Virus record (IMG/VR): IMGVR_UViG_3300043037_000040
Location: 1 to 46,237 of that record
Length of the DNA: 46,237 nt
Reading direction: 5' to 3' (one strand)
From: a virus
Shown here: piece by piece, positions 38,770 through 46,237 of the stretch
How positions within the stretch are numbered: the stretch's first letter is position 1
Layout: each line of letters opens with the position of its first letter
Translations under genes and position numbers: made by a program
The notes under the pieces: model-generated
The model's database searches: none
What the model was told of the DNA's origin: nothing
Seen by the model: only the letters and a program-made list of their open reading frames with translations

Positions 38770-39297
38770 ATGTTCGGCTCAAAATCTACCGGCGGTTTTT
38801 ACGATCCAGAAATCCACACTTCGATGCCGGAGGATGTGGTCGAGTTGCCTGAAGGCCTGCATGCAGCGCTGATGGCCGGTCAGTCAGAAGGTAAGGTGAT
38901 TAGCTGGGGCGAGGATGGTTTTCCTTTTCTCGCCGATCAAGCATTGCCGACGGCCGATCAAATCTGGTTGCAGATCAAAGCTGAGCGTGATCGCCGCAAA
39001 GCCCTCGGCGTCAAGGTCGGAAACATTTGGTTCCACTCCGACGACGCCAGCCGTATCCAGCAACTGGCTCTGGTGATCATGGGTGCCAACATGCCGGCCG
39101 GTATCCAGTGGAAAAGCATGGGCGAAGAGTTTGCGTTGATGACGCCGACCCTGGCCATGCAGATTTTCACCGCCACTGCGACGCTTGATCAGACGCTGTT
39201 CGCCAAGGCAACCGAACACCGCCTTGCCATGGAAGCCTCAGCCGTTCCGAGCGAATACGATTTTTCCACTGGCTGGCCTGCGTTCTACCAGGAGTAA
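38770..39297 (+). CDS. tail fibre assembly protein (DUF4376-like)
   Basis: The 175-residue product follows the fibre genes, the usual place of the fibre chaperone. The N-terminal part (GGFYDPEIHTSMPEDVVELP, EGLHAALMAGQSEGKVISWG, EDGFPFL) is a fibre-assembly signature. The C-terminal part (DRRKALGVKVGNIWFHSDDA then SRIQQLALVIMGANM) is DUF4376-like. Such proteins help fibre trimers fold and attach. Confidence 0.88.
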   Translation: MFGSKSTGGFYDPEIHTSMPEDVVELPEGLHAALMAGQSEGKVISWGEDGFPFLADQALPTADQIWLQIKAERDRRKALGVKVGNIWFHSDDASRIQQLALVIMGANMPAGIQWKSMGEEFALMTPTLAMQIFTATATLDQTLFAKATEHRLAMEASAVPSEYDFSTGWPAFYQE

Positions 39298-39303
39298 CCC
39301 GTC

Positions 39304-39741
39304 ATGCAGCTCGCTTTCTATCGAGGTAAAACCAGGCTGTTCAACATCCTCACCGCCTGGTGGACTCGTGGTCCGTTCTCGCACTGCGAGCTGATTGTCG
39401 GGTATGACGACAAGGGGTTTGCCGAGTGCTGGTCGTCGTCGTTCATGGATGGCGGTGTCCGCCGGAAAATGATCGAACTGGATCCGGCGCACTGGGTAAT
39501 TGTGCCGATGGCCTTGTCTCCAGATGAAGAGGCCACCGCCGTCGCTTGGTTTGCCGAACACAATGGCAAAAAATACGACACGCTGGGCCTTGTTGGCTTT
39601 CTGTGGCGGCCTTTCTCCGGCAGCCAGTCCAAGTGGTTCTGTTCCGAAGCACTGGCCGCGGCGCTGGGCTTTCAGGAGTCTTGGCGGTTCTGCCCGAATA
39701 CTCTGCATGCGTCCGTAACGCGCAAGGCGGTATTCGCATGA
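39304..39741 (+). CDS. permuted papain-like (YiiX/C92-type) cysteine hydrolase
   Basis: The 145-residue product has the permuted NlpC/P60 order. The catalytic histidine comes first (H27 in GPFSHCELIVGY, with an adjacent C) and the cysteine near the C-terminus (C113 in KWFCSEALAAALG). Family members are amidases or peptidases acting on peptidoglycan peptides or lipoyl/acyl substrates. It stands at the head of the lysis genes, so it may be an accessory lysis enzyme or a virion component. There is no signal peptide. It overlaps the next gene by ATGA. Confidence 0.75.
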   Translation: MQLAFYRGKTRLFNILTAWWTRGPFSHCELIVGYDDKGFAECWSSSFMDGGVRRKMIELDPAHWVIVPMALSPDEEATAVAWFAEHNGKKYDTLGLVGFLWRPFSGSQSKWFCSEALAAALGFQESWRFCPNTLHASVTRKAVFA

Positions 39742-40229
39742 TCACCCGTGACAGCATGCGCACGGTGATGGTGCTATGCCTGATGCTGGGTATGGCCCTG
39801 GTGTGCAACATGGAGCCTTTCGAATCGCGATCTTGGCACATTGGTCAGCTGTTCCTGGTGGGCGGCGTGTACATCGCTAGGGATTATTTGCAGACCCTTA
39901 TCGGTGATTACCTGGTGTTGATCCCGATGGGGTTGCTGGTTCTGATCATCTGGTCTGCCTCAGATAATCCCTACGCCTCTTCGAGCGGATTCCTGATAGG
40001 GCTGACGTTTGGTTGGGCGATATTTTCACAGTCGCAACAACCCTCTGTGCTCAAACGGATGTTGTCATCCGTGCTGGTGGCATGTGCCGTCGATAGCGGG
40101 ATTTACCTGTCCGCAGTCGGACGAATGGATGGATTCGTTTTCGATACGGCCATGAAGGTCGTGCCGTTAGCATTGTTGTATACCGTAGTGAGGACACGAC
40201 AGTGCCTGAAGACCATCAAGAGCACGTAG
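39738..40229 (+). CDS. multi-pass membrane protein (VUT-like?)
   Basis: The 163-residue product has about five hydrophobic segments, for example VMVLCLMLGMALVCN, YLVLIPMGLLVLIIWSA, SGFLIGLTFGWAIF, VLVACAVDSGIYLSAV and VVPLALLYTVV. YIARDYLQTLIGD and VDSGIYL resemble positions in VUT/YhhQ-type queuosine-precursor transporters, but the similarity is slight and the protein is shorter. Position between a peptidoglycan hydrolase and holin-like genes makes a membrane role in lysis equally plausible. It overlaps both neighbours. Confidence 0.65.
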   Translation: MITRDSMRTVMVLCLMLGMALVCNMEPFESRSWHIGQLFLVGGVYIARDYLQTLIGDYLVLIPMGLLVLIIWSASDNPYASSSGFLIGLTFGWAIFSQSQQPSVLKRMLSSVLVACAVDSGIYLSAVGRMDGFVFDTAMKVVPLALLYTVVRTRQCLKTIKST

Positions 40230-40576
40230 GCCATGCCGAATCGGACATGGAGTCCCTGCGTCGCGAAGTCGTCAATAACTCCAACCTGATCAAAGAGGTG
40301 GTGCATCTGCACCGTCGTCTGACCGATAACTTTCAGGAGATGGTGAAGCTGGATACGAAAGTCTCCGACGTCACTGAATCGATCGTGGAAATGCAGAACC
40401 TGCTCAGTAGGCAGCAATCCATGCTCGACATCCTGATGACCTGGCACAACAACCAGAAAGCCTTGCGCGGTGCGCTGGGTTGGCTGATCGATAAGGCCCC
40501 GACACTGGCCGCGGTAGCGGTATTCCTGTTCTGGGTCCTTGACCAATGGCAAAACAAGAAGGGCGGTGGCAGCTGA
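40202..40576 (+). CDS. holin-like protein, coiled coil plus C-terminal membrane segment
   Basis: The 124-residue product starts at a GTG (GAGG 8 bp upstream). Residues 12-80 are a coiled coil (LRREVVNNSNLIKEVVHLHR, then LTDNFQEMVKLDTKVSDVTE). One membrane segment lies near 100-113 (PTLAAVAVFLFWVL) with a basic tail (WQNKKGGGS). This is the layout of XhlA-type haemolysin/holin partner proteins. It overlaps the next gene by 1 bp. Confidence 0.75.
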   Translation: MPEDHQEHVGHAESDMESLRREVVNNSNLIKEVVHLHRRLTDNFQEMVKLDTKVSDVTESIVEMQNLLSRQQSMLDILMTWHNNQKALRGALGWLIDKAPTLAAVAVFLFWVLDQWQNKKGGGS

Positions 40577-40818
40577 TGAAAATTATTCCGGAATGGCGTG
40601 AAGCATGGCGCTTCACCAGTGTGCAGGCGCTGTTGCTGTTGCAGTTTCTGCCGGAGCTGATCAGCTCATTCATCGATTACGCACCAGAAACAATGGACCT
40701 GACGATTTACCGCGTGGCCCTGGCCATCGCTTTGATCGCTCGTTTCATCTATCAGCCAAAAGCCCGTGAAGCCACCGCGAGTGACGACAATGCCGCTGCC
40801 ACTGAAAAACAACCGTAA
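40576..40818 (+). CDS. putative holin (DUF7940-like)
   Basis: The 80-residue product starts MKIIPEWREAWRFTSVQALL; an in-frame ATG 30 bp earlier lies inside the previous gene. Two hydrophobic segments (SVQALLLLQFLPELISSF and YRVALAIALIARFIY) are joined by a short acidic loop, and the C-terminus is charged. The EWREAWRFTSVQ start is typical of a phage holin-like family found next to endolysins. It overlaps the endolysin start by 29 bp. Confidence 0.75.
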   Translation: MKIIPEWREAWRFTSVQALLLLQFLPELISSFIDYAPETMDLTIYRVALAIALIARFIYQPKAREATASDDNAAATEKQP

Positions 40819-41329
40819 GTCCTGGCTGAGTGGTGCCGTGCTGGCCCTGGTGGCCGCCGGTGCCGGTGCTCCGGCGATCTTGGACCAGCTCACGATGGAG
40901 CGTGAGAGTGGCGGCCGATATGAGCTGAAGGCCTACCAGGATGGCGCCCGGGTTTGGACGGTCTGCGACGGCAAAACCGCCGGTGTCACGGCCACCACCA
41001 CCATGACCAAAGAGCAGTGCGACACCTGGCGCCAGTCAGAGATTGGCCGGCGCCTGACGTTCGCCCATAACACGGTCAAGGTTCCGATGAGCGAGCCAGC
41101 CTGGGCCGCATTTGGGCGGTTCTGCTACAACGTCGGCAATGCTGGATGTGCCGGATCGAATACGGCCAAGCTGTTGAATCAGGGCAAGCAGCTGGAAGGC
41201 TGCAAGGCCATGCTCAACTGGCGCTACATTACCCGCGACGGCAAGAAGATTGATTGCTCAACCGAACAGCCGTATTGCAAAGGCCTGTGGGAAGATCGCC
41301 AGGCCACCGCTGAGTTGTGCACGCTGTGA
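40790..41329 (+). CDS. SAR-type GH24 endolysin
   Basis: The 179-residue product has a basic start then a weakly hydrophobic, Ala/Gly-rich N-terminal segment (LSGAVLALVAAGAGAPAIL). This is typical of signal-anchor-release endolysins such as P21 R. The lysozyme core follows: a candidate catalytic glutamate in ERESGGRYE, YQDGARVWTVCDGKT, then AFGRFCYNVGNAGC and a WRYITRDGKK region. Several cysteines allow disulfide control. The protein would be exported inactive and released by membrane depolarisation. It overlaps the holin gene upstream and the inner spanin downstream. Confidence 0.9.
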   Translation: MPLPLKNNRKSWLSGAVLALVAAGAGAPAILDQLTMERESGGRYELKAYQDGARVWTVCDGKTAGVTATTTMTKEQCDTWRQSEIGRRLTFAHNTVKVPMSEPAWAAFGRFCYNVGNAGCAGSNTAKLLNQGKQLEGCKAMLNWRYITRDGKKIDCSTEQPYCKGLWEDRQATAELCTL

Positions 41330-41859
41330 CTGCCTTGTTCAAGCTGGTCCCCATCTGGGTATGGGTTGCGATCGCGGCAGCGGCTGGCTTGTTCGTGCAG
41401 CACACGATGTTGAATGCGGCACACGCCGAAGTGGCGACCATCAGCCTCGAGCGTGATCAATTCAAAGAGCGTGCAAGTCAGGCTGAAGCCCGGGTGGTAT
41501 CGTTGCAAACCACTGCCAAGCTGCAACGCCAACTCACCGCCGACACCGAAAAGCGGGTCAGCGATTACGACGGGGAACTGAAGAATGCAAATGCCGAACG
41601 CGAAACCCTGGCTGCTGGCCTCGCTGATGCTACTTACCGCCTGCGCATCAAAGCCCACTGGGTCCCCGCCAGCAGAGTTAAGCCAGGCTCCGATGTCAGC
41701 ACCGCCGGCGAATCTGATGCAGGAACCATCCGACTTGATGCCTCTGCTGAACGAGCTTATCCAAGTCTTGCCGCCGGAATCAAAACCCAGCGCGCCCAAA
41801 TAATCGGCCTGCAGGGTTACGTGCGCGATTTGATGAAGGTCTGCAAGATCAGTCCGTGA
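41317..41859 (+). CDS. inner-membrane spanin (Rz-like)
   Basis: The 180-residue product starts at GTG 41317 or GTG 41326 (GTGA overlap with the endolysin stop). One N-terminal membrane segment (VPIWVWVAIAAAAGLFVQH) is followed by a periplasmic coiled coil (residues 40-105). It encodes the outer spanin entirely within itself in another frame, the Rz/Rz1 arrangement. The pair joins inner and outer membranes and disrupts the outer membrane at lysis. Confidence 0.88.
   Translation: MHAVTALFKLVPIWVWVAIAAAAGLFVQHTMLNAAHAEVATISLERDQFKERASQAEARVVSLQTTAKLQRQLTADTEKRVSDYDGELKNANAERETLAAGLADATYRLRIKAHWVPASRVKPGSDVSTAGESDAGTIRLDASAERAYPSLAAGIKTQRAQIIGLQGYVRDLMKVCKISP
41585..41803 (+). CDS. outer-membrane lipoprotein spanin (Rz1-like), nested
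   Basis: The 72-residue product lies wholly inside the inner spanin gene in a different frame. It has a lipoprotein signal (PWLLASLMLLTAC) with a lipobox L-T-A-C20, then a short proline-rich body (PTGSPPAELSQAPMSAPPAN, PPESKPSAP), as is usual for Rz1. ATG 41585 or 41591 can serve as start. Lipobox, proline content and nesting together make this call firm. Confidence 0.88.
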   Translation: MQMPNAKPWLLASLMLLTACASKPTGSPPAELSQAPMSAPPANLMQEPSDLMPLLNELIQVLPPESKPSAPK

Positions 41860-41937
41860 TGCTATAGTCCAGGTTCCTTGTATTGATTTGAGCATATCGA
41901 CAACGAACCCTGAGGGCTGCGCCATGTGACCGCCAAC

Positions 41938-41962
41938 AAAAAAGGCCCCTCGGGGCCTTTTT
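41938..41962. terminator. bidirectional intrinsic terminator
   Basis: AAAGGCCC-CTCG-GGGCCTTT with A runs before and T runs after on both strands. It separates the plus-strand lysis genes from the convergent minus-strand recombination genes and can serve both. Confidence 0.92.
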
Positions 41963-41977
41963 CTATGGTGCTGCTGT

Positions 41978-42256
41978 TCAATTCAGAGCGTCTTTGATTT
42001 GCTTGGCAGGGATGAACTTCACAGCGATTGTCTCCGGGATCTCGCCCATTGTCCCGTGCTGTATGTCATATCCCTTGCGGGCTTTGCGGCGATACTTTTT
42101 CAGGGTGCCGACCCCGGGCAAAACAGCCTTTCCGTCGGCGAGCAGCGTGTGGGCCAGGTCATTCATGATCTCGGTGAAAATGCTGTTGGCAGCCTTGTGC
42201 GTGTAACCGCGCGAGGTCAGGCTGTAAATGCAACGCTCTCTTAATTCGTTCGACAT
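41978..42256 (-). CDS. HU/IHF-like DNA-binding protein
   Basis: The 92-residue product starts MSNELRERCIYSLTSRGYTH, with AAAGGA upstream; longer in-frame extensions run into the preceding gene. Residues 38-60 (HTLLADGKAVLPGVGTLKKY) match the core of HU/IHF proteins (the usual V-x-GFGTF appears as PGVGTLK). A basic arm RRKARKGYDI follows and a C-terminal VKFIPAKQIKDALN. It is quite diverged from the HU at 4954. It is the last gene of the minus-strand recombination unit and may assist DNA packaging or recombination. Confidence 0.8.
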   Translation of the reverse strand: MSNELRERCIYSLTSRGYTHKAANSIFTEIMNDLAHTLLADGKAVLPGVGTLKKYRRKARKGYDIQHGTMGEIPETIAVKFIPAKQIKDALN

Positions 42257-42287
42257 CTGTTGCATCCTTTGTGCGGGTGGGTAGACT

Positions 42288-42629
42288 CTAGAACGGCACA
42301 TCGTCATCTTTATTCGGTGGTCGCTGTTGTGGCGGCGCCTGGGGCCGCGGTTGTTGTGGCGTAGGTCGTTGCGCTGGTGCACGCTGTTGCTGAGTGGCTG
42401 GCGCGGCTGTCCGGTTGTCCTTCGGATCAAACATCGACACCAGCAACGAAGCGCGGCCTTCAGGGTTTGGCACGCCGGCCGGATTGAAATAACGATCGAG
42501 CATCAAGTACTGGCCACCGTTACCATCATCCATCAGCGCGCCTACGTTGTGCCATCTGCTCTTCTTTTCGCCTTGTGATTCGTACTCCCCAACCTTTACG
42601 GCCAGGTCCTTCAACTTTCTATGAGCCAC
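42288..42629 (-). CDS. SSB-like protein with DDDVPF tail
   Basis: The 113-residue product from a GTG start (AAGGGG upstream) has a compact N-terminal domain. It carries RKLKDLAVKVGEYES, then KKSRWHNVGALMDDGNGGQY and LMLDRYFNPAG, like the small OB-fold SSB-type proteins of phages. A Pro/Gln-rich linker (residues 75-105) follows, and the chain ends DDDVPF. The last matches the acidic SSB tip (DDDIPF) that recruits RecQ, RecO, PriA and other repair proteins. It lies in the recombination module, next to an annealase-like protein with a similar tail. Confidence 0.75.
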   Translation of the reverse strand: MAHRKLKDLAVKVGEYESQGEKKSRWHNVGALMDDGNGGQYLMLDRYFNPAGVPNPEGRASLLVSMFDPKDNRTAAPATQQQRAPAQRPTPQQPRPQAPPQQRPPNKDDDVPF

Positions 42630-42650
42630 GGAGTTCCCCTTGCTCTGTTG

Positions 42651-42731
42651 GAAACACCCAATTCTGCGGGCACGACTACCTGGGTGTTTTCATCCATTGG
42701 CAGATCGGGCGCCGACGTCCTGGCGCCCGAT
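42651..42731 (-). other. two strong hairpins between minus-strand genes
   Basis: ATCGGGCGCC/GGCGCCCGAT (42704-42713 and 42722-42731) is a perfect 10-bp stem. GAAACACCCA/TGGGTGTTTT (42651-42660 and 42681-42690) is a second, nearly perfect stem. Neither is followed by a full T run in the minus direction, so they look like a processing or attenuation device just before the SSB-like gene rather than a strict terminator. Confidence 0.55.
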
Positions 42732-42738
42732 GGTCCCG

Positions 42739-44436
42739 TTATGCAGTAGCGGTCGAGCGCTCGACAACCTCCCCATCTTCGATCCAATAAGAATTGCCTT
42801 TGCCAGATTTTGCCAGGTCTGGCAGTTCGCTAACTGATGCCAGGGACATAAACAGCAGGGTATCGATGCCCGACTTGATCAGCATTTTCACAAGGCTGTT
42901 ACGCCCGGTCCGCATCAGGATGTCGGCCGCATCGATCACCATTACCTTGTCGCCGAGCTTCATCGCCATGGCGGTCTGGAGCACCACGCGGACAATGTAT
43001 TTCTCCGCTTCCGACAGCATCAGGTAAACGCGATCGCCCAGGGTCAGCGACAGCTCGCGGTCAATTGCCACGGAAGGGAAGCCCGATGCCTTGATCAGTG
43101 GCTTGACCCACTCGTCGCAGAATTTGCGAACGGCTGCATAAAGCACATTCAAACGCAGACCGCTGGGGGCCAGGATATCGACCACCAGTTGGTTTTTCTC
43201 GATCGCGGCGTGGATGCGATCGGCGTCGTGCTTCTTCTTGAATGATCCCAGGCGCGCTTCGGCGGCTGCCAGGCTGGCGCGGGCGCCTTCCACGTCTACT
43301 TCGGTTTTATCACCTTCGGCTTCAGCCGCCTCATCCAGTGCGTGTACCTTGGCCTGGGCGTCTTTGGCCTCGGTCAGTTTGGACTGGGCCGCGCCATGCT
43401 CGGCGCCGATGGTTTGCGACAGTTCCCGGGCGGTGGCCGCTGCATTGCGGGCGTCCATGTGGGCGGTCTGCATCTCGGCGAATTTCTCGGGAGACAGCGT
43501 GTCCTCGACCTTGAACAGCTTGCCGCCGCGGATAATGACGGCCATGGCGCAGTGCGGGCAGTCCACGGTGGTTGGCAGTGCCGTCGGCATTGGATTATCG
43601 GTGACGGCCTGGTTCGCCAGGTCTTCAGCCTCACGGGCTGCCTTCAAGCGGCCGGCGACTTCGTCCAGTGCTTGGTGACGCTCACCCTCGGTATCGGCCA
43701 GTTCTTGCAGGCGGGAATACTCCGCAAAGTCGACGGCGCTGGCGGCGATCGCCGATTCCAACTCGGATTTGTAATTGTCGACGTCGGCCTGCAACTGTTC
43801 GAGGTTGGTCCCTTCCTTGTCGAGTTCATAATCCCAGTCGGCCGGAACATAGCTCTCGCCTTTTTTGCTCCCCCAGTTTTCACCGGTGATGTTCTTCCAC
43901 TGGAATTTGTACTCTTTGCCTTTGTCGCGGGCCTTGCGTTCGGATTCCTCCCAGCCAAACTCGGTGATCATCGCCCACAATTGTTCGGTGGCCTTTTCAG
44001 AGATCTCCGCTTTCTTCAGCTCGGCCGCCAGGTCTGCTTTGCTCGGCACGGCTTGCAGGAAGTCAGTCAGTGCAACGCTGCGTTCCTGCGGGTCCATATG
44101 CGCAAGGCTGATCAGGCCGGCGGCCCATTCGGTGGCTGTCGGCGGGGTTGGGCCTTCAGTTGATACTTCGGCTTTCGGCCAATTGATCCGTACCACACTT
44201 TCATTATCGTCGGTGGCTACCTCGACGAAGGCTTTGGTTGCGCCGCTGCGCACCAGCAGGCCGGCCATGGCTTTGGTCATGCCTTTGAGCGGGAGCGGGC
44301 GCCCGGTCAGCGCAGCACCAACGGCCTGGGCCAGGGATGACTTGCCCGCGTAGTTGTCCGCACCGATCAGGGTCAGGCCTTTGATCTGGAAGTCGCCTCG
44401 GCGAATCCCTCGGAAATTTTCGATTCTCGCTAACAT
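42739..44436 (-). CDS. SbcC/Rad50-like ATPase with zinc hook
   Basis: The 565-residue product has Walker A GADNYAGKS (residues 25-33). Long coiled coils lie on either side of a CPHC hook (C293-P-H-C296), and near residue 490 is a Walker B-like VMVIDAADIL. This is the plan of SbcC/Rad50 and phage gp46-like recombination ATPases, though shorter than SbcC. The partner nuclease (SbcD/gp47) is not visible; a PD-(D/E)XK nuclease lies two genes upstream. It has GAGGAA as Shine-Dalgarno. It probably processes DNA ends for replication or recombination. Confidence 0.85.
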   Translation of the reverse strand: MLARIENFRGIRRGDFQIKGLTLIGADNYAGKSSLAQAVGAALTGRPLPLKGMTKAMAGLLVRSGATKAFVEVATDDNESVVRINWPKAEVSTEGPTPPTATEWAAGLISLAHMDPQERSVALTDFLQAVPSKADLAAELKKAEISEKATEQLWAMITEFGWEESERKARDKGKEYKFQWKNITGENWGSKKGESYVPADWDYELDKEGTNLEQLQADVDNYKSELESAIAASAVDFAEYSRLQELADTEGERHQALDEVAGRLKAAREAEDLANQAVTDNPMPTALPTTVDCPHCAMAVIIRGGKLFKVEDTLSPEKFAEMQTAHMDARNAAATARELSQTIGAEHGAAQSKLTEAKDAQAKVHALDEAAEAEGDKTEVDVEGARASLAAAEARLGSFKKKHDADRIHAAIEKNQLVVDILAPSGLRLNVLYAAVRKFCDEWVKPLIKASGFPSVAIDRELSLTLGDRVYLMLSEAEKYIVRVVLQTAMAMKLGDKVMVIDAADILMRTGRNSLVKMLIKSGIDTLLFMSLASVSELPDLAKSGKGNSYWIEDGEVVERSTATA

Positions 44437-44499
44437 GCTGGTGTTCCTCTGCGGCCGCCGGGCACGATGCCCGACGGTGCTGGTAATAAATGGAGTTGG

Positions 44500-45642
44500 T
44501 TAGAACGGTGCGTCGTCGTCGTCTGTTTCAGCGTCTGGATCTGTGTCTTGGGTTTGTTGATCAGCGCCAAACATATCGCCGAGTTCAGTGGCTGGATCTT
44601 CGAGCACCGGATCCTCGATCACTGGGTCGGTGTTGTTCAGCTGCTCATCTACGATATTGATGTTTTCTTCATTTTTCGGTGTCTCAGGCTCGGCTGGTTC
44701 GACTGGCTTGTCCGCCGGCTTCGCGCGAGTCTGACGTTGGCGTGTAGGAGCCGGGTCTTTGATAGCTGCGCCGGTAGTGCCGGCTGTGTCGTCAGCTGCA
44801 GGAGCCTTCGGCTGTTCAGGCTCCTTGACCACTGGCTGTTCGGTTTTGGCTTCGAAGGCTTCGGCGGCGCTGACGTTGCCGTCTTTAACCGAGTTGTAAA
44901 TACCGATCAGAGTGACGATATCGTCAGGCATGATGTCGATCAGCTTTTTGCCCAGATGCGTTTCGACGTGCTTCTGTGTGATGCCGAACGGGGCGAACTT
45001 GGTCAGCATGGTTTTTACGCGTTCGCTGAGGGGGACACCACTACCGCCCTGCAGGGTCAGGCGGCAACGCTCTTCGGCAGCCTTGACGATATCGGCCGGC
45101 AACACAGCCAGGATACGGGCACGCATCCGCCGTGCGCCCATGTTGGCCCCGAGTTCATAGATGTCGCGCTGATCGGTCAGCGCGTAACCACCGCCCTTGG
45201 TGTCGCGCTTGTGGTGCACGGTGAAACGCTGCGTAGTCAGGGTGTTGGTTTCCAGGTCCCAGGCATACGCCTCGAGTTCGGTCACGCCGTCCTTGTTCGA
45301 CAGCTCGCGCATGCCGTAGTCGATGTTGCCCCAGGCGCTGGCCAACGCTTCCGCCAGGCGGATCGATGGGCCGGTGACTTCTTGGCCGCCACGTTTATAG
45401 GAGTAGAACGCCGCTTCGGCCATACCTGGAAGAGAGCAGGCCTTCATGACCTTTTCCCAGGCAGCAACGGGATCCCGCGGCATGGACTTGGCGATCATCA
45501 GCTTGGCCTGTACTTCGGCGATCGCGCGTTGGACCTCGATCGTCACCGTACCGGCGTTCACGCCTTCAGGCAGATGTGTTCCGCCAGCTTGAAGCGCGTA
45601 GGGGTTGACCATCTTGGCCGGTTTTGCCACTTCGTTACTCAT
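44500..45642 (-). CDS. putative ssDNA annealing/recombination protein with SSB-like tip
   Basis: The 380-residue product has a conserved-looking core in residues 30-235. It includes TIEVQRAIAEVQAKLMIAKS, SIRLAEALASAWGNIDYGMR, AYAWDLETNTLTTQRFTVHH and ELGANMGARRMRARILAVLP. Proteins of this type occur beside exonucleases in phages and are taken as annealases or RecT/Rad52-like partners; I cannot assign a named family. The C-terminal 110 residues are acidic and disordered and end DDDDAPF, an SSB-type tip. The start overlaps the stop of the upstream nuclease gene (ATGA), implying a functional pair. Confidence 0.6.
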   Translation of the reverse strand: MSNEVAKPAKMVNPYALQAGGTHLPEGVNAGTVTIEVQRAIAEVQAKLMIAKSMPRDPVAAWEKVMKACSLPGMAEAAFYSYKRGGQEVTGPSIRLAEALASAWGNIDYGMRELSNKDGVTELEAYAWDLETNTLTTQRFTVHHKRDTKGGGYALTDQRDIYELGANMGARRMRARILAVLPADIVKAAEERCRLTLQGGSGVPLSERVKTMLTKFAPFGITQKHVETHLGKKLIDIMPDDIVTLIGIYNSVKDGNVSAAEAFEAKTEQPVVKEPEQPKAPAADDTAGTTGAAIKDPAPTRQRQTRAKPADKPVEPAEPETPKNEENINIVDEQLNNTDPVIEDPVLEDPATELGDMFGADQQTQDTDPDAETDDDDAPF

Positions 45643-46237
45643 ACAGGGAAGTCCTCTTCTTTAGGTTTGGCTGCCTGATATTTCCAGGCGTTACAAAATT
45701 CGGTGCCGTGGGCCGGGCAATACTTGTCCGAGCACAGCATGCTCATCGGGTTTGCGGGAAATGACTGATAAAGCCGGTCTGGATCCTTTCGGAACTGCTG
45801 GACGTCCATCTTGATGCGTTGAATCACTTGATAGGCGTCTGTTTGTGACTGCTGAAGCGGGTAGGTGGTGGTGGTCACCGGTGGTTGATGCTTCGTTTTG
45901 CCGACCCGAGGAATCCAGTCGACGTTAAGGCTCTTCACTTCATGCCCGGCGGATTTGGCCAACAAGGCATAACCGCCCAGCTGCAACCAGAATTGTCCTT
46001 CCCGAGCGCCGTATTTCTCATCCCGGATCGCACCGTTGTGCTCGAGGATGTCGATGTGGCCGGCCAGTGTAAACCCATCGCCGACATCGGCACTTAGGGA
46101 AATCTCCACCGCTTTAGGGTCAAGCAGTGCGGCGATGGGCATATAGGCCTGCACCTGGCGACGTAGCTGGACGATCGCAGCATTGAGGCTGGGCGTGGTG
46201 TCATCCCAAATCACGCCGTCGGTGATTTCCTCGCTGA
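45639..46237 (-). CDS. PD-(D/E)XK exonuclease, RecB/Cas4-like, 5' partial
   Basis: The frame is open at the window's right end, so the N-terminus is missing. The visible 199 residues contain a nuclease core: GFTLAGHIDILEH (aspartate), IRDEKYGA (D-E-K), then QFWLQLGGYALLAKSAG (Q-x3-Y helix, as in RecB and Cas4). Cysteines near the end (MLCSDKYCPAHGTEFCNAW) may hold a Fe-S cluster, as in Cas4/AddB-type enzymes. Coupled by ATGA to the annealase-like gene, it probably resects DNA ends to give single strands for annealing. Confidence 0.8.
   Translation of the reverse strand, partial: SEEITDGVIWDDTTPSLNAAIVQLRRQVQAYMPIAALLDPKAVEISLSADVGDGFTLAGHIDILEHNGAIRDEKYGAREGQFWLQLGGYALLAKSAGHEVKSLNVDWIPRVGKTKHQPPVTTTTYPLQQSQTDAYQVIQRIKMDVQQFRKDPDRLYQSFPANPMSMLCSDKYCPAHGTEFCNAWKYQAAKPKEEDFPV

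Overview
The window is a 46 kb piece of a GC-rich (roughly 60 percent) genome of a large contractile-tailed bacteriophage (myovirus). Contractile sheath, tube, tape measure, hub, spike, gp25/J-type wedge and tail-fibre genes are in canonical order. The GC content, codon use and lysis genes fit a Gammaproteobacterial host, most likely Pseudomonas; the host is inferred, not shown. Terminase and portal are not visible and probably lie upstream. The first gene and the last (minus-strand) gene run off the window.

Layout, plus strand unless stated. 1-4052: a SNF2/DarB-like helicase and a small gene. 4053-4953: a 900-bp gene-poor, strongly structured stretch with a tRNA derived from initiator tRNA-fMet and two large inverted repeats. 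4954-5623: an HU protein and a small exported protein. 5734-7880: a set of small fibre-like genes. 7908-14964: a second giant helicase, then a DUF4406 / PAPS-reductase-like / amino-methyltransferase trio. 15013-20644: prohead protease, scaffold, major capsid and neck genes, with 20641-21495 on the minus strand. 21544-30600: sheath, tube, frameshifted chaperone, tape measure with a lysozyme domain, hub and spike. 30597-31911 (minus): four small accessory genes behind a host-type promoter. 32030-39297: baseplate wedge, fibres, three tandem fibre-tip paralogues and a fibre assembly protein. 39304-41859: lysis cassette (papain-like enzyme, holin-type proteins, SAR-type endolysin, nested spanins). 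41978-46237 (minus): recombination module (HU-like, SSB-like, SbcC-like ATPase, annealase-like protein, PD-(D/E)XK nuclease). A bidirectional terminator at about 41950 separates the two transcription directions.

The most notable observation is a repeated element, TCGTGAC-N2-CANNAT, found at nine module boundaries. In five cases the start codon lies exactly 21-22 nt after the first T and has no Shine-Dalgarno sequence, including one minus-strand gene with its own inverted copy. The A and T of CANNAT would fall at -11 and -7 if transcription begins at the start codon. This suggests a phage-specific late promoter class coupled to leaderless translation. Other points are a structured RNA region resembling the large ornate phage RNAs found near tRNAs, a peptide shared by the prohead protease and capsid protein, a candidate +1 frameshift in the tail chaperone, and DDDxPF SSB-like tails on two recombination proteins.
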